Source: Palsa-504 sp050013055
GTDB taxonomy: Bacteria > Actinomycetota > Actinomycetes > Streptosporangiales > Streptosporangiaceae
Length of the DNA: 39,509 nucleotides
NCBI GenBank assembly: GCA_050013055.1
Contig: JBEKGC010000025.1
Location: 1-39,509 of the forward strand
Reading direction: 5' to 3'
Both the position numbers and the translations under genes were made by a program. How positions within the stretch are numbered: position 1 is the first letter of the stretch; each line of letters starts with the position of its first letter. Below the pieces are notes generated by a model. That model saw only the letters and a list, made by a program, of their open reading frames with translations. It did not search any database and had not been told where the DNA came from. Positions 1-7,986 of the stretch are shown in pieces.

Positions 1-2
1 GG

Positions 3-455
3 GAGCGGACCGTCGGCCCGGACCACCCGGATACCATCGCGGCCCGCGCCAACCTCGCCTTCTGCTACCGCAGCGCCGGGCAGCTGCGCGAGGCCATCCC
101 GGTCTACGCGCGGACGCTGGCCGACCGGGAACGGGTATCCGGCACCGACCACGCGGACACCAGGACCGCCCGGGCCAGCCTGGCCGGCGCGTACCTGCAG
201 GCCGGGCGGCGCGCCGAGGCCATCACCCAGTACGAGCAGGTCCTGGCCGACTGCGAGCACATCCTCGGCCCCGGCGAAGTTGAGACGCTGACCGTCCGCT
301 CCGCCCTGGCCGCGGCGCAGTACGCGGACGGCCGGCTGGTCGAGGCGATCACGCTGCTCGAGCGCACCCTGACCGACTGCGAGCGGTACCTCGGCCAGGA
401 CCACCCGCTCACCAGGACCGTGCGGGACAACCTCACCGCCGCTAGCGAGGCCTGA
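3..455 (+). CDS. TPR-repeat protein, C-terminal part
   Basis: The reading frame enters from the left edge and stops at TGA 453-455, so only about 150 C-terminal residues are visible. They form three and a half repeats of the kinesin-light-chain-like TPR type, each about 42 residues, with recurring pieces such as GPDHPDT, AIPVYARTLADRERV and TRTARASLAGAY. In actinomycetes such repeats usually end large NB-ARC/STAND or SARP-type signalling proteins, or stand alone as scaffolds. The N-terminal effector and ATPase parts lie outside the window, so the class cannot be decided. It converges on the RES gene, with only 20 bases between the two stop codons. TPR family confidence is high; function is unknown. 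Confidence 0.85.
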   Translation, partial: ERTVGPDHPDTIAARANLAFCYRSAGQLREAIPVYARTLADRERVSGTDHADTRTARASLAGAYLQAGRRAEAITQYEQVLADCEHILGPGEVETLTVRSALAAAQYADGRLVEAITLLERTLTDCERYLGQDHPLTRTVRDNLTAASEA

Positions 456-475
456 TCCGGGCCAGGCACGGGCCG

Positions 476-1135
476 CTACCCGGGCGGGGCGGAGACGGTC
501 ACCGCATAGGGGGCCAGACACAGGTTCAGGAATTCGGCGCCGCGGACGTCGTCCAACCGTCTGGACGGCACCGAGCGGTCGGTCAGCACGGTTCCGCCTG
601 GGCACCGGTCGCCGAACAGGACGATCGATCGCTCCGGCACGTTACGGCGCGAGCACCAGATGAGACCCTGCGCGTCGGCGACCTGCTTGCGCAGCCACGA
701 GGCCCAGTCTCTGGTCCCGTTGTAGTCAAGACCCTCCGCATGGACCAGCCAGTCGTTGTGCTGGCAGATCTTGGCCAGGTGAGCGGTGCTGACCAGCGAC
801 AGCAGCGTCAAGGGGGCGGTGGTGGTCAGCCTGGAGAGGACCCTGTCCCTGACGTTCTTACGCAGGAGCTGGCGGCTGCCGCTCTCGAACGGCAGGTCAC
901 GCAGCAGCGTCTCGCACAAGGCCGTCTCGGGCGAGAATCCCGCGTAGAGAAAAGGGAAATGGTCCGCGGGCGTGCTGTCGAACCGGCCGCCATCCCAGAC
1001 CGACTTCGCCGCATTCAGGTTGAACTGGTCCGCTGGCCGTAGCCGCCCGTGCACCCGCCACAGGGCGGAACCCGGCGGCAAGGTGAGGAGCTCGGGATCC
1101 CCGCACAACGCACCCGGCGGCCTGAAGGCAGTCAC
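476..1135 (-). CDS. RES-domain toxin (predicted NAD+-degrading)
   Basis: A 219-residue protein made up of essentially one RES domain. The expected conserved residues are visible: Arg27 in the WRV motif, Arg51 in GGRF, Tyr64 in FLYAG, Glu75 in ALCETLL and Ser162 in WCSRR. Characterised RES toxins of bacterial toxin-antitoxin pairs (for example MbcT) consume NAD+. The GTG start at 1135 lies only 4 bases after the stop of the upstream gene, whose C-terminus looks like a RES-antitoxin domain, so the two form a toxin-antitoxin style pair. It is the last gene of a five-gene operon whose other members are GrpE-like, CHAT protease and Hsp70 proteins, an unusual setting for RES. RES assignment is strong; NADase activity is inferred from the family. 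Confidence 0.85.
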   Translation of the reverse strand: MTAFRPPGALCGDPELLTLPPGSALWRVHGRLRPADQFNLNAAKSVWDGGRFDSTPADHFPFLYAGFSPETALCETLLRDLPFESGSRQLLRKNVRDRVLSRLTTTAPLTLLSLVSTAHLAKICQHNDWLVHAEGLDYNGTRDWASWLRKQVADAQGLIWCSRRNVPERSIVLFGDRCPGGTVLTDRSVPSRRLDDVRGAEFLNLCLAPYAVTVSAPPG

Positions 1136-1139
1136 GGGT

Positions 1140-2060
1140 TCACCAGTCCGCCGTGCCGTCGTCAGCCGCCGCGATGCGCAAGGAGCGGTCGTCGCGGCCG
1201 ATCAGGCTGGCCGGCGTGGCGTCCAGCCAGGCGTTCCTCCCGAGCCACCAGTCAGCCGCCCCCCAGGGGTCCTCATCCGCGCACAGCTGCTCGTTCACCT
1301 CAAGGACCAGGGGAATGACGTGCCCGGCGGGGTCGAACTGGAACGCGGGGAGACGCTGCCCGTTCGCGGGGGTATCGAGCCGTATCAGGAACCGCCGGTC
1401 CGGATCCTCCCCGCGGGCCCGGACTTGCGCGGGCGAGCGGGAGGCCGCCTGGAGCAGCCGAGCGCGGACCTGAGCCCGGGTTACCCACACAGAAAGCACG
1501 CGCAACTGGCCGGCCAGCCGATCCCAGCCCGGCGTGCCGGGCCCGAGCCCGGTTCCCCGGTCAAGGTCCCTGTGGGCCGGGTGTTCCGCCGGAAGCGCCC
1601 GCTGGATGAGCTGGATGAGCTGAGGGACGAGCCGGCCAGCGGCGTCCTCGTCGGCGGCCGGCCGGATCAGCTCCCGCATCAAAGCCGCGAGTTCCGTCCG
1701 TCGCGCTTCCGCCAGCGATGCCCAGATGTCGGCCCAGTGGTCGGTCAGGACCGTGCCGACCGGCTGACTGCCTGAGTCCGTCTTGTCCCGCACCGCCAGC
1801 GTCACCGCTGACCAGTCCGGATCGGGCGGTTTACGGAACAGGTACCCGCCCGCCAGCTCACGCCGGATGGCATGCTCCGGCGGCAGCCCCTCGGCCAGGA
1901 GATCCGCGATCCGCGAGACAACCCGCCGGTGATCCGGGCCGCCCAGGCCCTCGACCAGGTCACGGAGCTCCCCGGCGCGGGCGGCACCGAGACGGGAGAT
2001 CACGTCATCCCAGTGCTCGGGCAAAGCCGCGATGGCGTCCTCGGTGGCCATCCGCCTCAC
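1140..2060 (-). CDS. RES antitoxin-like protein with duplicated N-terminal helical repeat
   Basis: A 306-residue protein. Residues about 238-290 (LPAFQFDPAGHVIPLV, then DPWGAADWWLGRNAWLD and a final SLIG) resemble the C-terminal toxin-binding domain of antitoxins paired with RES toxins. A poorly conserved helix-turn-helix-like stretch precedes it (about 188-225). The N-terminal half is unusual: residues 16-71 and 108-167 are diverged copies of one helical unit, both opening HW-D and ending in a LP-EH--RR/HRDL pattern. I do not recognise that unit. The GTG start at 2060 overlaps the Hsp70 stop (GTGA), and an alternative ATG lies 9 bases further in. Position directly before the RES gene supports an antitoxin role. 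The duplicated part may be the handle for the Hsp70 or the CHAT protease (inference). Confidence 0.65.
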   Translation of the reverse strand: MRRMATEDAIAALPEHWDDVISRLGAARAGELRDLVEGLGGPDHRRVVSRIADLLAEGLPPEHAIRRELAGGYLFRKPPDPDWSAVTLAVRDKTDSGSQPVGTVLTDHWADIWASLAEARRTELAALMRELIRPAADEDAAGRLVPQLIQLIQRALPAEHPAHRDLDRGTGLGPGTPGWDRLAGQLRVLSVWVTRAQVRARLLQAASRSPAQVRARGEDPDRRFLIRLDTPANGQRLPAFQFDPAGHVIPLVLEVNEQLCADEDPWGAADWWLGRNAWLDATPASLIGRDDRSLRIAAADDGTADW

Positions 2061-3670
2061 CCGCTCACGTCGTAGCCATCCACCGACCGGCGGGCCTGGT
2101 CCATGCCGACCTGGTCCAGGCCCCCGATCTGCAGGTCAAACCGCAGGTCGCGGCCTGATGCGGGTTCCGTCGCGTGCACCGTGAGCAGTCCGGTCTCCGA
2201 CATGAAGAAGGTGACCTCGATCGGCGTTCTCGCGGGCAGCCGCGGCGGAAGATGCCGGAGGATGCCCTCACCCACCTTGCGGTTTTCGCTGAGATCGGGC
2301 GATTCCAGCGGGCCCGCCTGTTCCCACACCTCAATGCCCACCATCCGCTGGTTGTCGATGACCGTGTGGAAGGTGTACGGCCCGGTGTCGGCGGGCAGCG
2401 AGGTATTGGCGGGCAGCAGGTGGATCACGATCTGCCTGGCGTTGACCGGGTCGGTCGCGGCCAGCGGGTCCGATCCGTCGATCCCCTTGACCCCGAACCC
2501 GCGCGGTATCACGGTCGCCACCCGCTGACCGGCCATCTTCTCCACCTCGGCCACGGTCAGGCCGGTCATCGCGGCCACGTCTTCCGCTGTCTTGTCCTGT
2601 CCTGTATCCGGGCGAACCTTACGGAGCAGGGCGAAGAGCGCGGCACCCTTGGCCACCGCGAGGTCGGGCTCGTGGTGACGAGCGTCCAGGCCCAGCCGTT
2701 CCTTCAGGATCCGGGTCACCGCCGGGAGCCGGGTCATGCCCCCCACCAGCAGTACGTCATCGAACTGCCGCACGCCCTTGGTGCGGGCCGTCGCGATCGT
2801 CCGCTCGGTCACCGTGACCGTGCGATCAAGCAGGCGGCCGGTCAGTTCCTCCACCTTGTCCCTGGTCAGCTCCACCTGCGTGACCGCACCGCCGAACCGC
2901 AGGATGTGCCGCCTGGCCTGGGTCATGCTCAGGTCGCGCTTCAGCCGTTCGGCGGAGATGAGGAGATCCTGCATGAACTGCGGGTCATCCCGCGGCCTGA
3001 GCCCGGGATGCTCGGCCTCAAGCTGACCGAGCAGGTAATCGGCGATGACCCGGTCCCAGTCCGCGCCGCCCAGGCGGTCATCGCCGTCGGTGCAGACCAC
3101 GGTGATGTCATCGCCGTCCAGCCGGATCGCCGTGGTGTCGAACGTGCCGCCGCCAAGGTCGTACACCAAGATGTGCTTCGGGGCGGAATGCCCGCTGGAC
3201 ACGGACTGATAGTGCATCGCGGCCGCGACCGGCTCGGCCAGCACGTCCAGCACGTTCAGGCCCGCCAGCTGCCCGGCCCGCCGGGTGGCCTCTCGCTCGG
3301 CGACCCCGAAGTACGCGGGGACCGTGATCACCACGTCGCGTACCTCCGCACCGGTATGCTCCGCCGCCGCGCGGGCCAGCTCCCTGAGAATGAGCGCGGA
3401 AACCGTCTCCGGCGTGTGACGCTCGCCGTGGAACACATACTCGGCCTGGCTGCCCATGTCGCGCTTCACCAGCTGCGCGACCAGATCCGGTGCGAGCAGG
3501 GCCTCGTTCTTCGCCGCCCGGCCGACGACCACATTCTGCCGCGACTCGAAATACACCACCGACGGGGTCGTGTCCTCACCGATAGCGCTCTTGATAATGA
3601 CCGGCCGGCCCGTGTCATCGATACGCGCCACGCACGAGTGGGTCGTGCCGAGGTCGATTCCTATCGTCAT
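2057..3670 (-). CDS. Hsp70/DnaK-like chaperone, lidless
   Basis: A 537-residue Hsp70. The N-terminal ATPase shows the phosphate-1 motif IGIDLGTTHS at residues 3-12, the phosphate-2 motif LVYDLGGGTFDTT near 170 and the adenosine motif LLVGGMTRLPAV near 310. A short helical insert (VAAMTGLTVAEVEKMAG) is followed by a beta-type substrate-binding region (for example IEVWEQAGPLES). The helical lid that brings housekeeping DnaK to about 610-620 residues is missing. The ATG at 3670 has a GAGGTG-type ribosome site just upstream, 21 bases after the CHAT gene, and its stop overlaps the antitoxin-like gene. It is one of three such Hsp70s in the window. No DnaJ gene is present, so co-chaperones must be elsewhere or unnecessary. 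Likely role: ATP-dependent control of the CHAT or toxin proteins (inference). Confidence 0.93.
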   Translation of the reverse strand: MTIGIDLGTTHSCVARIDDTGRPVIIKSAIGEDTTPSVVYFESRQNVVVGRAAKNEALLAPDLVAQLVKRDMGSQAEYVFHGERHTPETVSALILRELARAAAEHTGAEVRDVVITVPAYFGVAEREATRRAGQLAGLNVLDVLAEPVAAAMHYQSVSSGHSAPKHILVYDLGGGTFDTTAIRLDGDDITVVCTDGDDRLGGADWDRVIADYLLGQLEAEHPGLRPRDDPQFMQDLLISAERLKRDLSMTQARRHILRFGGAVTQVELTRDKVEELTGRLLDRTVTVTERTIATARTKGVRQFDDVLLVGGMTRLPAVTRILKERLGLDARHHEPDLAVAKGAALFALLRKVRPDTGQDKTAEDVAAMTGLTVAEVEKMAGQRVATVIPRGFGVKGIDGSDPLAATDPVNARQIVIHLLPANTSLPADTGPYTFHTVIDNQRMVGIEVWEQAGPLESPDLSENRKVGEGILRHLPPRLPARTPIEVTFFMSETGLLTVHATEPASGRDLRFDLQIGGLDQVGMDQARRSVDGYDVSG

Positions 3671-3691
3671 GTCACCTCACCGGGTATCTCG

Positions 3692-6600
3692 TCAACGGCC
3701 CTGGTAGGCGAAGGCCGCCCAGGCCTCGGGGTGGGTCAGGCCGGGGTCGCTCGCCTCGTCGCCCAGGACCGGCGGCAGGCCGTCAGGCACCACCCGGCCC
3801 GGGTCGAGCATCCAGAGCTGCGCGGCCCGCAGCGCCCGCGCCGGGTCCGGCTGGCCGCCGTTCAGGTAGTGGTGGAACACGGTCACGAACAGGGCCGTCC
3901 GGGCGTCAGCCACGCTCCACCGGGCCGCGACCACCCCGGTGGCCCCGGCGGACAGGAAGGCTGTCGCCACGGTCAGGGCCTCATCGAAATCGGCCTCGGT
4001 CACGTCGCTGAGGCAGGAGGCGAGGACGACAAGCCCCCCGGACTCGGCCGACGCCGGTATCCCGGCTATCCCGGGTACCCCGGCCCGCCATTTCCTGGCC
4101 TGCCTGAGGATGTCCCGCACCGCCAGATCTCCTTCGTCGCCGAGATTCAGGCGGGAGCCGAGAGCAGGCACCTGGGCCCGTCCGTGACAGCCGAAATGCA
4201 GCAACGACGCCCCGGGCGACGTCCCGTGCGGCAGCGTCGCGAGGACGTCGGCGGCCGTGGCGGCGGCCGAGCCTGGCGGCGGCTGAGCCAGCCGGCTGTT
4301 CGCGTAGCCGAAGACGGAGCCCGCCGGGTAGTACTCGGTATGGAGGTAGCCGATCCCCACCGCGGTCGCGTACAGGGAAGGCTCGGAGTCGGAGATGAGC
4401 ACCGGGTCAAGGGCCCACTGACGAGGACGGCGCCGGGCCGCCTCGGTGAAGTGCCGCGCCGAGGGCGCGTAGGAGAAGATCGCGTCCTGGCAGGCGTACC
4501 TGTGTCCGCCGCCGTCGGGCCGGCGGGCCGCGTGCCACGCGACCAGGCCAAGCTCGCCGCCGGGCACAAGGACGACGCGGCGCTCCGGTCCCCGGCCGCG
4601 GGCCGGGATGACGCTGAGCAAGGGCCCGATGGCGGCACGCCACGCCCAGTCGCACAGCTCGCCGAGCGCCTGCTGCCAGTCCTTCCTGGCCGCGTGGTCG
4701 CGGCCGGCCGCATCGGCCCGCTGCCTGGCCCGCAGGGCCGCCTCGACGGGGCTGCCTGCGCCCGCGTACAGACCAGGAAGCGGTACCCGCCGCACGCCTC
4801 CGCCGGGGTCGACCAGGACCCCGAGACCGATCCCGTCCTCCCCTCTGGGCAGGAGGTACACCAGCGCGTCCGCGCGGCATTCGGTCAGCGCCGCGCCGAT
4901 CTCCCGGGCTGATGGCGGGGAGAGCAGCCTGGCCTCCGCGGTCGACCCTTCAATGGCCGTCATGATGCGGTACCTGAGGTCGGCTGCCATCTCCCCGCCG
5001 GACAGCTGGCGGGCCCACTCGGACGCGAGGTCCTCATGACCCGCGTCCCGCAGCACCTCTCCGAGCTCGGCCCCCGAGGTGGCGGCGTGCAGCACCATGC
5101 CGCGGCCAAGCTCGATCGCGTCGATGGCCGGAGCCGGCCGGCCGCGGTCGAGGAACCAGCGGGCCATCTCGGTCGCGTCGCTGGTTCCCTGCCGCGCCAC
5201 CGACAGCGCGTTCTCGTCGCTGTCCTGCAGGAGCACGTCCCCGGCGTGCTCGCGCAAAGCGGCCAGCCCGGTGGTCACCGCCCTGTCCACGTCGGCACGG
5301 TTCGCGGTGAACCGCGCGGGGTCATCCCGCCCGAGCTCGGCCTGCCTCGCGTCCGCCCGGTAGCGGTAGGCGCGCGCCAGGGATGCCAGCACATCGGCGG
5401 CGTACGGGCTGCCCACCTCCTGCTCGACGGCCCGCCGCGCCTCCTCCAGACGCTCGACGGCGTTACTCAGGTCACGCCGGGCACGGCTGAGGTGATAACG
5501 CCCGAGCAGGGCCGATCCGTGCAGGTCAAGCAGCCTGGGCCGCTCGCGGGCGGTGAGGCCGGGGACCGCGCACGCGGCCGCGATCAGCGCGATGGCCCGG
5601 TCGACGAGGGAAGCATCCTGATCGGCGAGCGCGCGGACCATGAGGCCCGCCGCGGCGCCCCCCGCCAGCCCGGGGAAGTCGGGGTGGTCGTGGCTGATGT
5701 TCTCCGCCTCGGCCAGGACCTGCTCAAGTGCCGTTCGCTCGGATTCCCCCAGCGGTATACCCGGCCCGGCCGGAGCGGACATGATGCCGCGCACGGCCCG
5801 GGCCGCCTGCAGGGCGGCGACAACCCGCGGCCGGAGCGGATCCTGCCCCCCGATCAGCCCGGCGGCCTGGTCCAGGTCCCCGATAACCTCGGCCGGAACA
5901 CCGGTCACGGGCTCGCCCTGACCAGGGATCATGCGCAGCATGGCGCGCAGGTACAGCAGGTACCCGTTGGGAGCCGCCCCGGTCGCCTCGAGGAGGCGGA
6001 AGGCTTCCCGCAGATACTCGCGGGCGGTCTCGATCTGGCGCAGCTCACCGGTCATGACGTACCGGTCGGTCAGGGCGATCGATACGGCCATGGCGGCATA
6101 CGGGCGGAACGGGTGCTCCGGAGGGAGGCCGTCGCCGCACCGCATGAGTCCTGCGATAGCGGTGTCCGCGACGTCCGGCCGGTGCTCCATCGCCGCCCGC
6201 ATGCCCACCGCGGACCAGTAGATGAACTCGGCGAGGGGCCGGTCCTGGTCCGCGGGCGCGATGCGTTCCAGAGCCCGCTCCTGCTGGGCGATCAGCCGGT
6301 CAACCGGTATGGCGGTCCGATTCGACAGCCCGAGCGTGAACAGCCGGATGCCCACGGAGGTCAAGGTGCGCGCGTAACCAGGATCATCGGGCGGCAGCCC
6401 CTCCAGCGTGGCCACGATCCACTCGACCTCGGCCGCCACGTCAGCCGCGGATCCCGCCGTGGCCGCCTGATCGCTCAGCGACACTCTCAGCAGGTCGAGC
6501 AGCGCGGCCCGGGCCGGATGCCCCGCCGGGAGCCGCGGCGCGGCGTCTCGCAGGGCATCGGCCGCCGACTTCAGCTGGTCCGGCCGGCCGGATTTCCCGG

Positions 6601-7210
6601 CCTGGACGGCGAGCAGGGCGGCCCGCAGCGTCTGCAGCTCCGCGTATTCCGGTGTCTCTGGCGACCCCTGGCTGGCCGCCTGCCACAGGTCAGCGGCCAC
6701 CCGGCCGGCATCGCCTGTGTCCAGGCCCGCGCCCGCGGCGGCGAACAGCGCCAGGGCCCAGAGCATGGGCACGATGTCCCCCATCTCCCCGGCGGCGGTA
6801 ATCTGCCGCAGGTGCGAGAGGGCGGTCTCCACGTCGTCAGGGGAGATCTCGACGCGGCCAAGCGCGGCCAGCATCTCCGCCGCCTTCGCGCCGTCGCGCC
6901 TGACCTGCTCCACGGACGGCCCGGTCCTGACCACCGCACGCTGCGCGCTCGTCAGCTGCCTGGTCAGCGCCATCCAGGCGATGACCAGGTGACATGTATC
7001 CGCCTGGCCGGCGTCGGCGCCCGCCGAGGCCAGCCCCTCCGTGGCGTAGCGAAGCGCGGCGTCCCGGTCTTCCGGCGAACCCTCGAACGCCGCGTAGCGT
7101 GCCGCATCGATCAGCCCGGCCAGCAGCAGGAGCCGATCGGGCGCAGAAGAGGCCTGATCCGGCGCTTCCCGCAGGCTCGCGATCCGGTCACCGGCGCTGT
7201 CTGCCGTCAT
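3692..7210 (-). CDS. TPR-CHAT domain caspase-like protease
   Basis: A 1172-residue protein. About 800 N-terminal residues are alpha-helical, TPR-like repeats (for example the RRDLSNAVERLEEARRAVEQ region). The C-terminal approximately 350 residues are a CHAT peptidase (caspase HetF-associated with TPR). The catalytic dyad is visible: the His of HFGCHG at about residue 1009 and the Cys of LASCLSD at about 1066, followed by AFLSAGATGVVAARW, the usual post-cysteine strand-helix. CHAT proteins act as caspase-like proteases in bacterial conflict systems, with TPRs sensing or recruiting partners. The ATG at 7210 overlaps the GrpE-like stop (ATGA). Encoded between GrpE and Hsp70, it is the likely protease whose activity is tied to chaperone state. 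A natural substrate candidate is the antitoxin-like protein downstream (inference). Confidence 0.92.
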   Translation of the reverse strand: MTADSAGDRIASLREAPDQASSAPDRLLLLAGLIDAARYAAFEGSPEDRDAALRYATEGLASAGADAGQADTCHLVIAWMALTRQLTSAQRAVVRTGPSVEQVRRDGAKAAEMLAALGRVEISPDDVETALSHLRQITAAGEMGDIVPMLWALALFAAAGAGLDTGDAGRVAADLWQAASQGSPETPEYAELQTLRAALLAVQAGKSGRPDQLKSAADALRDAAPRLPAGHPARAALLDLLRVSLSDQAATAGSAADVAAEVEWIVATLEGLPPDDPGYARTLTSVGIRLFTLGLSNRTAIPVDRLIAQQERALERIAPADQDRPLAEFIYWSAVGMRAAMEHRPDVADTAIAGLMRCGDGLPPEHPFRPYAAMAVSIALTDRYVMTGELRQIETAREYLREAFRLLEATGAAPNGYLLYLRAMLRMIPGQGEPVTGVPAEVIGDLDQAAGLIGGQDPLRPRVVAALQAARAVRGIMSAPAGPGIPLGESERTALEQVLAEAENISHDHPDFPGLAGGAAAGLMVRALADQDASLVDRAIALIAAACAVPGLTARERPRLLDLHGSALLGRYHLSRARRDLSNAVERLEEARRAVEQEVGSPYAADVLASLARAYRYRADARQAELGRDDPARFTANRADVDRAVTTGLAALREHAGDVLLQDSDENALSVARQGTSDATEMARWFLDRGRPAPAIDAIELGRGMVLHAATSGAELGEVLRDAGHEDLASEWARQLSGGEMAADLRYRIMTAIEGSTAEARLLSPPSAREIGAALTECRADALVYLLPRGEDGIGLGVLVDPGGGVRRVPLPGLYAGAGSPVEAALRARQRADAAGRDHAARKDWQQALGELCDWAWRAAIGPLLSVIPARGRGPERRVVLVPGGELGLVAWHAARRPDGGGHRYACQDAIFSYAPSARHFTEAARRRPRQWALDPVLISDSEPSLYATAVGIGYLHTEYYPAGSVFGYANSRLAQPPPGSAAATAADVLATLPHGTSPGASLLHFGCHGRAQVPALGSRLNLGDEGDLAVRDILRQARKWRAGVPGIAGIPASAESGGLVVLASCLSDVTEADFDEALTVATAFLSAGATGVVAARWSVADARTALFVTVFHHYLNGGQPDPARALRAAQLWMLDPGRVVPDGLPPVLGDEASDPGLTHPEAWAAFAYQGR

Positions 7211-7812
7211 CGCCCCTCACCCGCCGGGCCGTCCGGCGGGCCGCCGTCGGCATGGCGGTAGATGGTGACCCTGGCGGGCGTGACCGGCCGGCCCGTGCCG
7301 GCCTCGGCATAGCCGTCCGTCACCACGCCGGCGACCGTTCCGTCCAGATCAGGCCGGGTCGTCCCGACGACGCCCGCGGCCTGCTGCTGGCGCGGGTCGA
7401 ACTTCGTCTCCGGCTCCGGCCGGACCGCCACGATGCCGCAGCGTTCGAGGATGAGCACCACGCTGTCGGCGTAGGACTCGAGCAGCACGGCCACCTCGCC
7501 GCGGGTCATCGAGTCAGGCACCGACCGGGCCTGCCTCGCCAGGTCATCCCGGAGCCGCCACAGGTCGGTCACCACGGGCCGCAGCAGCGAGCGCGCCTCC
7601 CCCGCCCGGAGTCCCTGCACTTCGGCGTGCAGCCGGTCGATGACGCCTTCTCTCGCCTGCGCGCGATCATGATCCCTCGCCACCTGCGACACAAGCTCCG
7701 CTATCGAGACGCGGAGCTCCCCGATCGCGGAAAGCGCGTCCCCGGCGGGAGTAGCCGCATCCGCCACGGCCCGCCCCTCATCAACCGACGTGTCCTCCCC
7801 GCGAGAAACCAT
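7207..7812 (-). CDS. GrpE-like nucleotide exchange factor (CHAT operon)
   Basis: I place the start at ATG 7812, giving 201 residues that begin MVSRGEDTS, because the paralogue at 10881 also begins MVS and similarity does not extend further upstream. The frame stays open to an ATG at 7908, so a 233-residue form is possible; no convincing ribosome site decides between them. The core is a long coiled helix (AREGVIDRLHAEVQGLRAGE) followed by LLRPVVTDLWRLRDDL and a small beta domain near the end (RPVTPARVTIYRH). This is the layout of GrpE, which releases ADP from Hsp70. It aligns along its length with the second GrpE-like protein of the window. As first gene of the operon it would serve the Hsp70 two genes downstream. 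Confidence 0.8.
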   Translation of the reverse strand: MVSRGEDTSVDEGRAVADAATPAGDALSAIGELRVSIAELVSQVARDHDRAQAREGVIDRLHAEVQGLRAGEARSLLRPVVTDLWRLRDDLARQARSVPDSMTRGEVAVLLESYADSVVLILERCGIVAVRPEPETKFDPRQQQAAGVVGTTRPDLDGTVAGVVTDGYAEAGTGRPVTPARVTIYRHADGGPPDGPAGEGR

Positions 7813-7986
7813 ACCGAGAATTGCACCATAAACGGGGATACTCACGGGGCCGCAGATAGATTTACGGAAAATTGCGGCAAATATCTGGTTTGCCGGGATG
7901 TTGTCCATGAAATACCCGGTGCAAGACTAATGACATAAAACGGGCGATTGCGGCAAACGCGGTTGCCAGCCGGGACGCGGCGGGCC
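7813..7986. promoter_or_regulatory. Divergent promoter region with two operator-like palindromes
   Basis: This AT-richer stretch separates the GrpE/CHAT/Hsp70/RES operon (minus) from the macro-domain gene (plus). An identical 11-base word, ATTGCGGCAAA, occurs at 7871-7881 and 7947-7957, 76 bases apart. Each copy opens a palindrome: GGCAAA-N7-TTTGCC at 7876-7894 and GGCAA-N6-TTGCC at 7952-7967. Paired inverted repeats between divergent genes suggest a dimeric repressor binding both. A one-mismatch copy occurs at 10418-10429 upstream of the nearby Xre-type regulator, which is the obvious candidate binder (inference). I could not assign clear -35/-10 boxes. Confidence 0.6.

Noticed and set aside
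2174..4912. Long plus-strand frame of 912 codons opposite Hsp70 and CHAT genes
   Set aside because: It is the GC-rich complement of two well-supported genes, with His/Arg/Gly/Pro-rich composition and no domain.
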